Assembly: GCA_963756895.1 (NCBI GenBank)
Contig: CAVWPI010000004.1
Location: 62,001-126,000 of the forward strand
Direction: 5' to 3'
Origin: DASUAS01 sp963756895
GTDB taxonomy: Bacteria > Actinomycetota > Acidimicrobiia > IMCC26256 > DASPTH01
DNA length: 64,000 bases
Part shown: positions 24,668 through 33,602 of the stretch, in pieces
Layout of the letters: every line of letters starts with the position of its first letter
How positions within the stretch are numbered: position 1 is the first letter of the stretch
The notes under the pieces: generated by a model
The model's database searches: none
What the model saw: only the letters and a program-made list of their open reading frames with translations
What the model was told of the DNA's origin: nothing
Position numbers and translations under genes: made by a program

Positions 24668-26980
24668 GTGGGAGTGCACGACGAATTCACGGGAGTGATC
24701 GGGCGCGACTGGCGTGACTCGACGCCGGCGTGGCCGGTGCGACCGGAGCCGCCCGCGGGCGCGCCCAATGTCGTGTACGTCGTGCTCGACGACGTCGGGT
24801 ACGCGCAGCTGGGCTGCTACGGCTCCGTCATCGACACGCCGAACATCGATGCCCTCGCCGGGCAGGGCGTGCGCCTGGCCAACTTCCACACCGCCGCGCT
24901 CTGCTCGCCGACGCGCAGCTGCCTGCTCACCGGCCGCAACCACCACACCAACGGCATGGGCCGCGTCGCCGACCTCGCCATGGGCTTCCCGGGCTACTGG
25001 GGCGTGGTGCCGCCGGAGAACGGGTTCCTCTCCGAGATCCTCCGCACCCACGGCTACTCGACGTACGCGGTGGGGAAGTGGCACCTGACGCCCGACGACG
25101 AGACCCACATGGCCGCCGACCGCAGCAGCTGGCCTCTCGGGCGCGGCTTCGACCGCTGGTACGGCTTCCACGGCGGTGAGACGCACCAGTTCGTGCCCAC
25201 GCTGTACTGCGACAACCACTCGGTGCAGCCACCGCGCACGCCGGCCGAGGGCTACCACCTCACCGAAGACCTCGTCGACCACGCGATCGAGTACCTCGGC
25301 GACCTGCGCAACGCCGACGGCGAGCAACCGTTCTTCCTCTACTTCGCCACCGGGGCGTGCCACTCGCCGCACCATGCGCCGCCGGAGTGGATCGAGCGGT
25401 ATCGGGGTGTGTTCGACGACGGGTGGGACGCGCTCCGCGAGCGGATCCTGGTCCGCCAAGTGGAGCTCGGCGTCGTCGCCCCCGACACCGAACTGTCGCC
25501 GCGCCCACCGTGGGTGCCGGCGTGGGACGAGCTCGAACCGGCCGACCAGAAGGTCGCGGCGCGCTTCATGGAGTGCTTCGCCGGCTTCCTCTCCCACACC
25601 GACGACCAGATCGGCCGTCTCCTCGCGCACCTCGAGGCGAGCGGCGACGCCGACAACACCGTGGTCGTGCTCGTGTCCGACAACGGCGCCAGCTCGGAAG
25701 GTGGTGTCACCGGCTCGATCAACGACGTGCGCATGATCAACCGCGATCCCGCCGGCCGGACGGAGATGCGCGAGCGCATCGACGAGCTCGGCGGTCCCTC
25801 GCTGCACAACAACTATCCGTGGGGCTGGACGATGGCCGGGAACACACCGTTCAAGCGGTGGAAGCGCGAGGTGCACGAGGGCGGCGTCGCCGATCCGTGC
25901 ATCGTGCGCTGGCCGGCGCGCTTCGCCGGCGACGCCGGTGGGCTGCGGCACCAGTTCGCGCACGCGATCGACGTGATGCCGACGATGCTCGATCTGATCG
26001 GCGTGGGAGCGCCCGATCGGATCCGCGGTCAGGAGCAGAGCCCCGTCGACGGCACGAGCTTCGCGTACCTGTTCGCGGCCGACGGCGCCGACGCAGCCGG
26101 CCGTCGCACCACGCAGCACTTCGAGATGCTCGGGTCGCGTGCGCTGTACCACGAGGGGTGGAAGGCGGTGACCTTCAAACCGCTCGGCCCGATCACCGAG
26201 GGGACGGGGTCGAACACGTTCATGGCCCCGTTCGACGACGACGTCTGGGAGCTGTACCACGTCGCGGTCGATCCGTCGGAGATCCGCGATCTCGCCGACG
26301 AGGAACCGGAGCGGTTGGCGCGCATGATCGACCGGTGGTGGGAGGAGGCGGCGCGTCACCACGTCCTGCCCCTCGACAACCGCATCCTCTACACGATCCT
26401 CAACCCGCCGCCGAACCGCATCCTGCAGCGGCGTCACCACCGCTACGTGCCGTTCGGTGCACCGGTGCCCGAGAGCATCGCGGTCGACGTGCGCAACCGC
26501 TCGCACGAGATCACCGCGTCGGTCCTGGTCGACGACGGTGTCGTGCCCGAGGGTGTGCTCCTCGCGCTCGGGTGCGTGCTCGGCGGCTGGTCGCTCCAGG
26601 TCCACGACGGTCGGCTCCGCTACCTGCACAACCTGTACGGCAAGTCGGTCGACGTGATCGAGTCCGCCCGCGTCATCGGTGCGGGCGCGCACACGCTCGG
26701 ATTCCGCTACGAGAGGGTCGACGACGAAGGCGGCCGGGGTGAGCTGCTGGTCGACGGCGACGTCGTGGGCGCCGGTCCCATCGCGCGCTTCACACCGATC
26801 CGGTACAACAACACAGGCGCCGGGTTGAGCTGTGGCTACGAGCTCGGCCCGCCGGTGGGTGCGGGCTACGACGCGCCGTTCCGCTGGAACAGCGGGCTCA
26901 CCGAGGTGGTGGTCGAGGTGACCGGGGAGCCCCGCGTCGATCCGCTCAAGGAGTTCGAGCGGATCATGACCGAGCAGTGA
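24668..26980 (+). CDS. Type I (formylglycine-dependent) arylsulfatase
   Basis: This is a 770-residue sulfatase. The nucleophile motif LCSPTRSCLLTGRN has the C-x-P-x-R pattern in which Cys is converted to formylglycine. Metal-binding parts are VVYVVLDDVGY near the N-terminus and VVLVSDNGASSEGG later; GKWHL gives the conserved Lys and His. The catalytic domain ends near residue 560. About 200 further residues form a beta-rich extension (GVLLALGCVLGGWSLQVHDGRL) like those of large PAS-type sulfatases. No signal peptide is visible. GTG at 24668 follows GGAGGGGA. It is 32 bases behind the binding protein, so they are probably co-transcribed. Confidence 0.85.
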   Translation: MGVHDEFTGVIGRDWRDSTPAWPVRPEPPAGAPNVVYVVLDDVGYAQLGCYGSVIDTPNIDALAGQGVRLANFHTAALCSPTRSCLLTGRNHHTNGMGRVADLAMGFPGYWGVVPPENGFLSEILRTHGYSTYAVGKWHLTPDDETHMAADRSSWPLGRGFDRWYGFHGGETHQFVPTLYCDNHSVQPPRTPAEGYHLTEDLVDHAIEYLGDLRNADGEQPFFLYFATGACHSPHHAPPEWIERYRGVFDDGWDALRERILVRQVELGVVAPDTELSPRPPWVPAWDELEPADQKVAARFMECFAGFLSHTDDQIGRLLAHLEASGDADNTVVVLVSDNGASSEGGVTGSINDVRMINRDPAGRTEMRERIDELGGPSLHNNYPWGWTMAGNTPFKRWKREVHEGGVADPCIVRWPARFAGDAGGLRHQFAHAIDVMPTMLDLIGVGAPDRIRGQEQSPVDGTSFAYLFAADGADAAGRRTTQHFEMLGSRALYHEGWKAVTFKPLGPITEGTGSNTFMAPFDDDVWELYHVAVDPSEIRDLADEEPERLARMIDRWWEEAARHHVLPLDNRILYTILNPPPNRILQRRHHRYVPFGAPVPESIAVDVRNRSHEITASVLVDDGVVPEGVLLALGCVLGGWSLQVHDGRLRYLHNLYGKSVDVIESARVIGAGAHTLGFRYERVDDEGGRGELLVDGDVVGAGPIARFTPIRYNNTGAGLSCGYELGPPVGAGYDAPFRWNSGLTEVVVEVTGEPRVDPLKEFERIMTEQ

Positions 26981-27065
26981 TCGACGACCCCCCGTCCTAC
27001 ACCTCCCTCGCGTCACCAGTCAGAGCAGGCAATATGGGCAGGTGGGTACGAGCCACGGTGCAGTG

Positions 27066-27079
27066 GGAATCATGATTCC
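27066..27079. promoter_or_regulatory. Perfect 14-base palindrome upstream of the Pro/Thr-rich protein
   Basis: The sequence ggaatcatgattcc is fully self-complementary and lies 75 bases before the ATG at 27154, in a 173-base intergenic gap. The rest of the gap holds three gcacct copies (27086-27108) but no gene. It may be an operator; no matching regulator is adjacent. Confidence 0.35.
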
Positions 27080-27153
27080 TGACCGGCACCTCGGCACCTG
27101 AGCACCTCTGCACTGTCCGCAGCTCCGGGAGATTCGAACCACGGAGGAGACGA

Positions 27154-27678
27154 ATGAGTCGACAGGCGCTCGATGTGGTGGGGCTCGCGGGTGTGGCCAT
27201 GCTGGTGGTGCTGCTCGTGTACGCGTTCGTCATGGACGACGGCGACGGAGGAACCCGCTCGGTTCCGGTGAGGTCGGTGACGTCCTCGTCGGTGCCTCGC
27301 ACCGAACCACCGACGACTCGGATGGCCGGGCCCAGCCCGGCCGCGGCTCCGACCACTTCGCCCGTCACCACTGCGCCGTCTCAGCAGCCGTCCACGACCA
27401 GGTCGCCCGCGCCCGGGCGGTCCACTCCTGCCATCGTGGATCTCCCCATCTTCCCGGCCGATCCTCCAGCTCCTGCGCCTCCGGCCACTGCCCCTCCAGC
27501 GACCGAACCGCCGCCGACCACGGCTCCGCCGACGACTGAGCCGCCGGCGACTGAGCCGCCGATCACTGAGCCGCCGATCACTGAGCCGCCGATCACTGAG
27601 CCGCCGACGGTCGAGCTTCCGATCGGACTGCCGACGGTCGAGCTTCCGCTGGCCCCGCTCGTCGCACTCGATCGCTAG
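27154..27678 (+). CDS. Single-helix anchored Pro/Thr-rich surface protein with tandem repeats
   Basis: The protein has 174 residues. Residues 8-27 (VVGLAGVAMLVVLLVYAFVM) form one membrane helix near the N-terminus. The rest is a disordered outer stalk of Pro, Thr, Ala and Glu, containing five copies of the five-residue unit T-E-P-P-x and ending in PTVELP repeats. There is no sorting signal or catalytic domain. ATG at 27154 has ACGGAGGAGAC upstream. Such proteins act as wall-spanning spacers or are heavily glycosylated; the function here is unknown. Confidence 0.65.
   Translation: MSRQALDVVGLAGVAMLVVLLVYAFVMDDGDGGTRSVPVRSVTSSSVPRTEPPTTRMAGPSPAAAPTTSPVTTAPSQQPSTTRSPAPGRSTPAIVDLPIFPADPPAPAPPATAPPATEPPPTTAPPTTEPPATEPPITEPPITEPPITEPPTVELPIGLPTVELPLAPLVALDR
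27535..27609 (+). repeat. Five tandem 15-base coding repeats
   Basis: Units of actgagccgccgatc or close variants run without gaps at 27535, 27550, 27565, 27580 and 27595. The three middle copies are identical. They encode T-E-P-P-I/A/T in the stalk protein, and copy number probably varies between strains. Confidence 0.85.
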
Positions 27679-27750
27679 TCAGTTGTTGCCGAGCTTTGGG
27701 TGGCCGCACGACCGTCGGAGATCAGCGAACGATTGCGCGAGACTCGCGGT

Positions 27751-27891
27751 GTGAGTGACACGGCGGTCGTGGTCCTGGTGGTGCTCTGCTTCGCCATTGC
27801 TGTGGGCGGCTTCGCGACCGGTCTCCGGCTGGTGCGACGGGTGCGGACCGAGTCCGAGGCCGCGAACGCGGAGCGCGACCGGGAGCGGTGA
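27751..27891 (+). CDS. Small single-helix membrane protein
   Basis: From GTG at 27751 this gives 46 residues: a hydrophobic helix (VVVLVVLCFAIAVGGFATGL) followed by a basic and acidic tail (RRVRTESEAANAERDRER). An upstream GTG at 27700 would add 17 residues. I do not recognise a family. It precedes the TauE/SafE-type permease by 80 bases and could be in the same transcript. Confidence 0.4.
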   Translation: MSDTAVVVLVVLCFAIAVGGFATGLRLVRRVRTESEAANAERDRER

Positions 27892-27971
27892 CGAGTTCGC
27901 GTTCGTCGCGTCGAGACGGGCGAATCGCGCCTTCTGACCGCGCCGGAGTGCCGGCCTGGCAGGATCACGGC

Positions 27972-28700
27972 GTGCACGTCTCCGGCGTCGAGTGGCTCGT
28001 GATCGCAACGGCAGTCGTCGCCGCATCGACCGTGCAGGGTGTCGTGGGCTTCGGGTCGAACCTCCTCGCCGTACCCGTGGTGGCCTTGATCGTTCCCGCG
28101 GCGCTGCCGGGCGCGATGGTCGTGCCCGGGATCCCGATGGCGGTGGCGATGGCCGTCACCGAACGTCGGCACATCGACTGGCGCGGAAGCCGGTACCTCC
28201 TGCTCGGTCGCGTCCCCGGCACCGCGCTCGGTGTCGCAGTCGTCGCCGCGGTGTCGACGGACACCCTCGCGGTGGTGGTCGGAGCGGTCGTGATCCTCGC
28301 GGTGGTCCTGAGCGTCTCGGCGTCCCATCTGCATCCGGGCATCACTCCGGCGTCCGCCACCGTGACCGGCGTTGCGACCGGTGTGACCGGTACCGCCGCG
28401 GCAATCGACGGGCCACCGCTCGCGCTGCTCTACCAGCTCGACCCCGCTCCCGTGTTCCGATCGACGCTGGCCACGCAGTTCGCGATCGGCACCGTCTTCA
28501 CCATCACCGGTCTCCTGCTCGGCGGGGAGTTGCACGCGTGGCAGCTCTTGCTGGGCGTCTCGCTCATGCCGAGCTACTTCGTGGGGCTCGCGCTGAGTCT
28601 CGTGATCCGGCCTCGACTCGCCGGCCGGAACCTCCGACCCGCGGTCCTGGTGATCGCCGCGCTCACCGGTGCGGCTGCGATCATCAGAGCCGTGACCTGA
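27972..28700 (+). CDS. TauE/SafE family membrane permease
   Basis: This protein of about 242 residues has seven or eight membrane helices. The first repeat is marked by VQGVVGFGSNLLAVPVV and the second by GVTGTAAAIDGPPLALLYQ, the paired inverted motifs of the TauE/SafE (sulfite or sulfoacetate exporter) family. GTG at 27972 starts directly before the first helix; an in-frame GTG at 27888 would add a polar leader. Transport of an organosulfur or other anion is the usual annotation, but specificity cannot be predicted. The nearby arylsulfatase makes a sulfur anion plausible. Confidence 0.8.
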   Translation: MHVSGVEWLVIATAVVAASTVQGVVGFGSNLLAVPVVALIVPAALPGAMVVPGIPMAVAMAVTERRHIDWRGSRYLLLGRVPGTALGVAVVAAVSTDTLAVVVGAVVILAVVLSVSASHLHPGITPASATVTGVATGVTGTAAAIDGPPLALLYQLDPAPVFRSTLATQFAIGTVFTITGLLLGGELHAWQLLLGVSLMPSYFVGLALSLVIRPRLAGRNLRPAVLVIAALTGAAAIIRAVT

Positions 28701-28718
28701 CAGGCAAAGGAGCGCACC

Positions 28719-29060
28719 ATGACCACGTCCATCACCGACGAGCAGGTTCGACAGCTGGCCGAGACCGCGCAGCCCTACAGCGCGGCCTTGCTGTGGTGGG
28801 GTCCGGAGCGGCATCGGGAAGGCGCCGAAGCGATCGAACGGGAGCACCAACGACGCATGGTGTCGCTCCGCGCGGACGGGGTGATCGCGATCCTGTGTCC
28901 CGTCGGCTCCGACACCCTGGCCGGCGTCGCGATCATGACCCTGTCGCAGGAAGCTGCCAAGGAAGTGATGGACGGGGATCCGTGCGTCCGCGCCGGCATG
29001 ATCGTGTGCGAGGTCCACGCGTGCCACGGCTTCCCTGGCGACGCACTTCCCGCTCGGTGA
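28719..29060 (+). CDS. YCII-like domain protein
   Basis: This 113-residue ferredoxin-like fold protein is similar to YciI. It has the middle REGAEAIEREHQRRMVSLRADGV, then LAGVAIMTLSQEAAKEVMDGDPCVRAGM and the end CEVHACHGFPGD. YCII proteins resemble muconolactone isomerase and can have a His/Asp pair, but most have no known reaction. ATG at 28719 has AAAGGAGC 8 bases upstream. It lies directly before the Rieske oxygenase gene and may be part of its operon. Confidence 0.7.
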   Translation: MTTSITDEQVRQLAETAQPYSAALLWWGPERHREGAEAIEREHQRRMVSLRADGVIAILCPVGSDTLAGVAIMTLSQEAAKEVMDGDPCVRAGMIVCEVHACHGFPGDALPAR

Positions 29061-29080
29061 CTCGGTGCCATGATGGCGGC

Positions 29081-30418
29081 GTGACCTGGGACGCCCGCTG
29101 GGACCTCGGACCTGCATTCATCCCCAAGGAGCGCTACACCACGCGCGCCTTCACCGAGCTGGAGACGGAGCGGCTCTGGCCGCACACCTGGCAGGTCGCG
29201 TGCCGCGAAGAGGAGCTCGCGGCACCGGGGGACTACCTCGACTACCGGATCGCCGACCAGTCGATCCTGGTGGTGCGCGTCGCCGCCGACGAGATCCGCG
29301 CTTTCTACAACTCGTGCCGCCACCGCGGCACGCGGTTGGCGAGCGGCTGTGGCGCGCTCGCCGACGGCCAGATCACGTGCCCGTTCCACGGGTGGCGCTG
29401 GAGCCTCGACGGCTCCTGCGCGTTCGTGCTCGACCCCGAGGAGTTCGGCATCACCACGCTCGACACGCCGGCGCTGCGGCTCGGCGAGCTGCGCTGCGAA
29501 CGTCGGTGGGGCTTCGTGTGGGTGTGCGCCGATGCCGACGCGCGAGGGCTCGACGAGCACCTCGCTCCGCTCGGCGAGTGGTTCGACCCGCTGCATCTCG
29601 AGAGCATGCGCTTCCTCTGGTACCGCACCACGGTGTTGCCCGCGAACTGGAAGGCCGCGCTCGACGCGTTCCACGAGGGGTACCACAACTACGGCACCCA
29701 TCCGCAGCTGCTCCAGTGGTCCGACGACACCGCGATGCGCTACGAACAGTTCGACAACGGCCACGCGCGCTACGTCACCGTGCGTGGCGAAGGACCGTCG
29801 AAGCGCTTCGGTCTCGCGCCGGACCAGTGGGACGACCGCGAGCTGCTCTACGAGCAGGTCATGCATCTCGGGCGGTCGTTCGAGGGCGGGCTCTACTCCG
29901 ACGACGACATGGCCGCGGCGGCGCGGTTGCGCACGATGGAGATTCCCGAGGGATCGAGCGCGGCCGCCGAGTTCTCGAAGCTGGTCGCGGCGCGCGCCGA
30001 CGAGCTGGGGATCGAATTCCCCGAGCTCTCACCCGAGCAACGCGCCGAGGGCACAGGAGTGTTCTCGGTGTTCCCCAACCTGGTGATGCTGGTCAGCCTG
30101 GCCAACTGCTTCATGTACCGGGCCCGGCCCGACGGTGACGACCCCGACTCGTGCGTCTTCGACATGTGGGCGTTGCGGCTCTTCCCGCCGTCGGACGGGG
30201 TGCCGGCACTGGTGCGGGAGACCGCGCCGCACGACGACGAGGTCTGGGGTGTGATCCCGAGCCAGGACTTCGCGAACATGGGGGAGGTGCAGGCCGGTCT
30301 CCACTCGTGGGGATGCGACGGCCTGCGGCTGAGCACCCGCCAGGAGATGAACCTGTTGAACATGCAGCGGGAGCTCGACCGCTACGTGCGCCCTGAAGAA
30401 CCGCCCGTGAGGAGCTGA
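29081..30418 (+). CDS. Rieske non-haem iron oxygenase, large subunit
   Basis: This 445-residue oxygenase has the Rieske cluster motif (SCRHRG, then TCPFHGW) near residues 70-95. The mononuclear iron site follows in NWKAALDAFHEGYHNYGTHP near 190-210, with a C-terminal DFANMGEVQAGLHS. It should hydroxylate or dihydroxylate an aromatic, terpenoid or amine substrate using electrons from a separate reductase. GTG at 29081 was chosen because the next in-frame starts cut the fold. No small beta subunit is nearby; a 171-residue unknown gene follows after four bases and may be a partner. Confidence 0.85.
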   Translation: MTWDARWDLGPAFIPKERYTTRAFTELETERLWPHTWQVACREEELAAPGDYLDYRIADQSILVVRVAADEIRAFYNSCRHRGTRLASGCGALADGQITCPFHGWRWSLDGSCAFVLDPEEFGITTLDTPALRLGELRCERRWGFVWVCADADARGLDEHLAPLGEWFDPLHLESMRFLWYRTTVLPANWKAALDAFHEGYHNYGTHPQLLQWSDDTAMRYEQFDNGHARYVTVRGEGPSKRFGLAPDQWDDRELLYEQVMHLGRSFEGGLYSDDDMAAAARLRTMEIPEGSSAAAEFSKLVAARADELGIEFPELSPEQRAEGTGVFSVFPNLVMLVSLANCFMYRARPDGDDPDSCVFDMWALRLFPPSDGVPALVRETAPHDDEVWGVIPSQDFANMGEVQAGLHSWGCDGLRLSTRQEMNLLNMQRELDRYVRPEEPPVRS

Positions 30419-30422
30419 CACC

Positions 30423-30938
30423 ATGGCCATCGATCGCCCGGACTCCCCGTACCGCCGGGGCAACCGCTACGACCAGCTGCCGATCCCGATGGTGCAAGAG
30501 CACTGCATCCCGGTCGGCGCCGGCGCGGTGCAGCTCGTGATCGAGTCGCGCCGCCTCACCAACGCGATCCTGGCCGACACGTTCCAGGGCGCGGTCGATC
30601 CCGTGGTCGTGTTCGACGACGGTGGCGCCACCCTGCACGTGCTCGGCACCGACGACGGCCTCGAGCACCTCCGGTTCGACTGCTTCGAGCAGGAGCCGCA
30701 CTACCACTACATCGACCAGGCCGAGAGCGGGAACACGGTCATGCGCATCGATGAGCTCGCGGTGGGTGACCCCATCGAGTTCTCGCTCGGGTGCGTCGAG
30801 CACCACCTGCCCGACATGCTGAGCAACTGCAACGTGCCCGCGCTGGCCGACGAGGTGAAGGGACGCATGGACGAGGTCCACGCGGCCATGCCCGAGGTGC
30901 GCGCCCTCATGCTCAGGGCGCAACAGCCGGTCGGCTAA
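30423..30938 (+). CDS. Unknown protein linked to the Rieske oxygenase
   Basis: This is a 171-residue protein I cannot assign. It has no membrane helix. A beta-rich first half (AVQLVIESRRL, PVVVFDDGGATLHVLGTDD) is followed by an acidic, aromatic stretch (CFEQEPHYHYIDQ), a cysteine-containing segment (SLGCVEHHLPDMLSNC) and a C-terminal helix. The His-rich centre could bind metal. It starts 4 bases after the oxygenase stop, so the two are made together. A small subunit, substrate carrier or stability factor are all possible. Confidence 0.65.
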   Translation: MAIDRPDSPYRRGNRYDQLPIPMVQEHCIPVGAGAVQLVIESRRLTNAILADTFQGAVDPVVVFDDGGATLHVLGTDDGLEHLRFDCFEQEPHYHYIDQAESGNTVMRIDELAVGDPIEFSLGCVEHHLPDMLSNCNVPALADEVKGRMDEVHAAMPEVRALMLRAQQPVG

Positions 30939-32011
30939 GCGAGGAGCTCGTCCACGCCGAGGTCGAGGATCTGGCGGGCGTGGCGACCGCCCATGATCAC
31001 GAACATCTCGTCGCCGCGCTCGGAGCGGACTCCGTACATCGCCCCGAAGATCGTCGTCATCAACGCGGAGAGCAGTGAGCGCCCGTACTCGTCCCAGCAC
31101 TCGGCGAACGGGTAGCCGGTCACTCCGGCGGCGACCAACGCGTCGTGGTAGCCGCGCACGATCCGTTCCTCATCGGCGCGGCGGTCGTCGACCGTGAGCG
31201 CGTTGCCGATCACGAACGACACGTCCGACAGGGCGCAGCCGGTGCCGAAGCCCTGCCAGTCGACCGCGGCCACCGTGGGGACGCCGTCGACGTCGCCGAA
31301 CATGAGGTTGTCGGGCCGGTAGTCGCTGTGCACCAGGCTGCGGGCTTGCGGTCGCGCCGCGATCCAACCACTCGCCGACTCGGCCACCCGCTGGTAGAAG
31401 TCGACCTCGTCGGGCGCGAACGCGTGGCCGTAGCGCTCGACGAAGCCGGGCACGACACCGCGCAACGCCTCGGCGAGCACGCTCGGGTCGCCGAGCGCGC
31501 TGCCGCCGAAGCACTCGTGGTCGCGCAGCTCGGGTGCGTCCCACAACGGCGCGTGCAGGCCCACCAGTTCCTGTACGGCGGCCTCGACCTGGGTCACGCT
31601 GCACCCGACGAGCTGGTCACCCGCCTGCATCGGCGCAAGGTCCTCGAGCAGGAGGGTGAACCACCCCTCGTCGTCGATGGACGCGTGCGCGCAGCGCGGG
31701 ATGCGAATGGACACCCGTGGCGCGAAGTGCTGATAGAAGCAGATCTCGTTTCGGTACCCGCTCGACGCCATGAACGCGCGCGCCTGCTCGTCCTCGGCTG
31801 CGAACTTGCCGATGACGCTGCGCGGTGCACCGGCGACGTCACGGTCGAGGTGCAGGTCGTAGCGGGCGCAGATGCCCATCTGCCCGGCGCCGATGGTGCT
31901 GACGTCGGCGTCGACGACGACCGCGTCGCCGACCCACCCGGCGGCGCGCAGCGTCTCGGTGAGGAACGCGGGCGTGACGTCGCGATGACTGCGCAGGACC
32001 GAGCCCGTCAT
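30935..32011 (-). CDS. Kinase-fold phosphotransferase (ecdysteroid kinase / APH-like)
   Basis: This 358-residue protein has the aminoglycoside-phosphotransferase fold. The catalytic loop LVHSDYRPDNLMFG has Asp and Asn, and the DFG-equivalent VAAVDWQGFG follows. The N-lobe has the lysine strand SVIGKFAAED. It matches the group of acyl-CoA-catabolism-associated phosphotransferases often seen next to acyl-CoA dehydrogenases in actinobacteria. ATG at 32011 overlaps the ligase stop (ATGA). The substrate may be an alcohol group on a catabolic intermediate. It converges with the unknown protein at 30423-30938. Confidence 0.75.
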   Translation of the reverse strand: MTGSVLRSHRDVTPAFLTETLRAAGWVGDAVVVDADVSTIGAGQMGICARYDLHLDRDVAGAPRSVIGKFAAEDEQARAFMASSGYRNEICFYQHFAPRVSIRIPRCAHASIDDEGWFTLLLEDLAPMQAGDQLVGCSVTQVEAAVQELVGLHAPLWDAPELRDHECFGGSALGDPSVLAEALRGVVPGFVERYGHAFAPDEVDFYQRVAESASGWIAARPQARSLVHSDYRPDNLMFGDVDGVPTVAAVDWQGFGTGCALSDVSFVIGNALTVDDRRADEERIVRGYHDALVAAGVTGYPFAECWDEYGRSLLSALMTTIFGAMYGVRSERGDEMFVIMGGRHARQILDLGVDELLA

Positions 32012-33543
32012 GCGGTGGTGAGCCCGCGCACCTCGTCGCTGAACATGCGCTTGGCGATCTTGCCGCTCGGCAGTCGCGGGAGCTCGTCGACGAACACGAC
32101 CGACGTCGGGCACTTGAAGTGTGAGAGGTGATCGCGGCAGTACTGGCGCAGCTCCTCGGCCATTCCGTCGGGATCGTCGGCCGGTGCGGCGAGCTGCACC
32201 ACCGCGCGCACCGACTCACCCATCTCCGGGTGCGGGACGCCGATGACGGCGACGTCGTGCACCGCGGGATGGCCGATGAGCACGTCCTCGGTCTCGCGGG
32301 GGTAGATGTTCACTCCGCCGGAGATGATCATGTTCGACACGCGGTCGGTGAGGAACACGTAGCCCTCGTCGTCGACGTACCCGACGTCGCCGAGGGTCAT
32401 CCAGCCCTGGTCGTTCCACGCCTCGGCCGTCTTCTGCTTGTCGCCGTGATACTCGAACCGGTTCGACGACTCGAACCAGATCTGTCCCGGCTCGCCGACC
32501 GGTAGCTCCTTGCCGTCCTCGTCGGTGACGTGGGCGGCGCCGAGCAACGGCTTGCCGACCGACCCGGGGTGCGCCAGCCAGTCCGTCGAGTCGATGTAGC
32601 AGAACCCGCCACCTTCGCTTCCCGCGTAGTACTCGTGCAGCTTCGGTCCGAAGAACTCGATGGCGCCGCGCTTCACGTCGGGCGGGCACGGGGCGGCGGC
32701 GTGCACGATCACCTGGAGGCTCGAGAGGTCGTACTTGGCGCGGACGTCGGGGTCGAGCTTGAGAATGCGGACGAGGTGCGTCGGCACGAACTGCACGTGC
32801 GTCACGCGGTAGCGCTCGATCGTCGCGAGACACGCCTCGGCGTCGAAGTGGTGCATGGCGACGACGGTGCCGCCCAGGCGTTGCACGGTCGTCGACCAGC
32901 CCGCCGGCGCGGAGTGGTAGAGCGGCGCGGGGCACAGGTACACCGAGCCCTCGGTCACGCCGAAGAGGCCGCCGACCAGCCCGCTGAACGCGTTCGTCGA
33001 GCCGAGGGGCGCGCCGATGGTCGGCGGTTTGATGCCCTTCGGCCGGCCGGTGGTGCCGGACGAGTAGAACATCCAGCTGCCTTCGGCTTCGTCGTCGATC
33101 GGTCCCGCGGGCTGCGCGGCGAGGACGCGCTCGAAGTCGTCGAAGCCCGCGAGCTCGCCGCCGAGCGCGAGCCGCAGCGCACGCGCGTCCTGGCCCAGCT
33201 CGGCCACCGCGTCGGTGACGTCGGCCGCCACCACCAGCGCCTGCGCGCCGCAGTCGTCGACGATGTAGCTCACCTCGTCGGCGGCGAGGTGCCAGTTCAC
33301 CGGCGTGACGTAGAGCCCCGCGTTCATCGCGCCCCAGAGCACCTCGAAGTACTCGAGCCGGTTGTCCATCACGATCGCGATGTGGTCGCCGGTGTGCAGG
33401 CCCGCGCCGCGCACCGCGTGCGTCAGGCGGCGGGCCCGCTCGTCGAGCTCGGCGTACGTGCGGATCGCACCGCTCTCGGCGTCGATTGCGGCCGGGCGGT
33501 CGGGCGCCGTCTGCGCGTACTGCCGCGGGTGTTGCATCGTCAC
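32008..33543 (-). CDS. Acyl-CoA synthetase (AMP-forming)
   Basis: This 511-residue ANL-superfamily ligase activates an acid to its CoA thioester. It has FYSSGTTGRPKGIK near residue 165, the A8 hinge FLTDRVSNMIISGGVNIYP near 405 and the catalytic lysine in LPSGKIAKRMF near the end. GTG at 33543 has AGGGGG 6 bases upstream; an in-frame ATG at 33537 is the alternative. The stop overlaps the kinase-fold gene. A small stem with arms ctgga and tccag (33554-33567) lies in the leader. It shares its transcript with the hydrolase upstream. Confidence 0.9.
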   Translation of the reverse strand: MTMQHPRQYAQTAPDRPAAIDAESGAIRTYAELDERARRLTHAVRGAGLHTGDHIAIVMDNRLEYFEVLWGAMNAGLYVTPVNWHLAADEVSYIVDDCGAQALVVAADVTDAVAELGQDARALRLALGGELAGFDDFERVLAAQPAGPIDDEAEGSWMFYSSGTTGRPKGIKPPTIGAPLGSTNAFSGLVGGLFGVTEGSVYLCPAPLYHSAPAGWSTTVQRLGGTVVAMHHFDAEACLATIERYRVTHVQFVPTHLVRILKLDPDVRAKYDLSSLQVIVHAAAPCPPDVKRGAIEFFGPKLHEYYAGSEGGGFCYIDSTDWLAHPGSVGKPLLGAAHVTDEDGKELPVGEPGQIWFESSNRFEYHGDKQKTAEAWNDQGWMTLGDVGYVDDEGYVFLTDRVSNMIISGGVNIYPRETEDVLIGHPAVHDVAVIGVPHPEMGESVRAVVQLAAPADDPDGMAEELRQYCRDHLSHFKCPTSVVFVDELPRLPSGKIAKRMFSDEVRGLTTA

Positions 33544-33602
33544 GAGGGTCCCCCTGGAAATATCCAGACCTTTACGCCCGAACTTTACGTGCTGCGTACC
33601 GC

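Noticed and set aside
27121..27160. A gattcgaacc string resembling a tRNA T-arm on the minus strand.
   Set aside because: The flanking bases do not form a T-stem, and no acceptor, anticodon or D-arm can be drawn around it.
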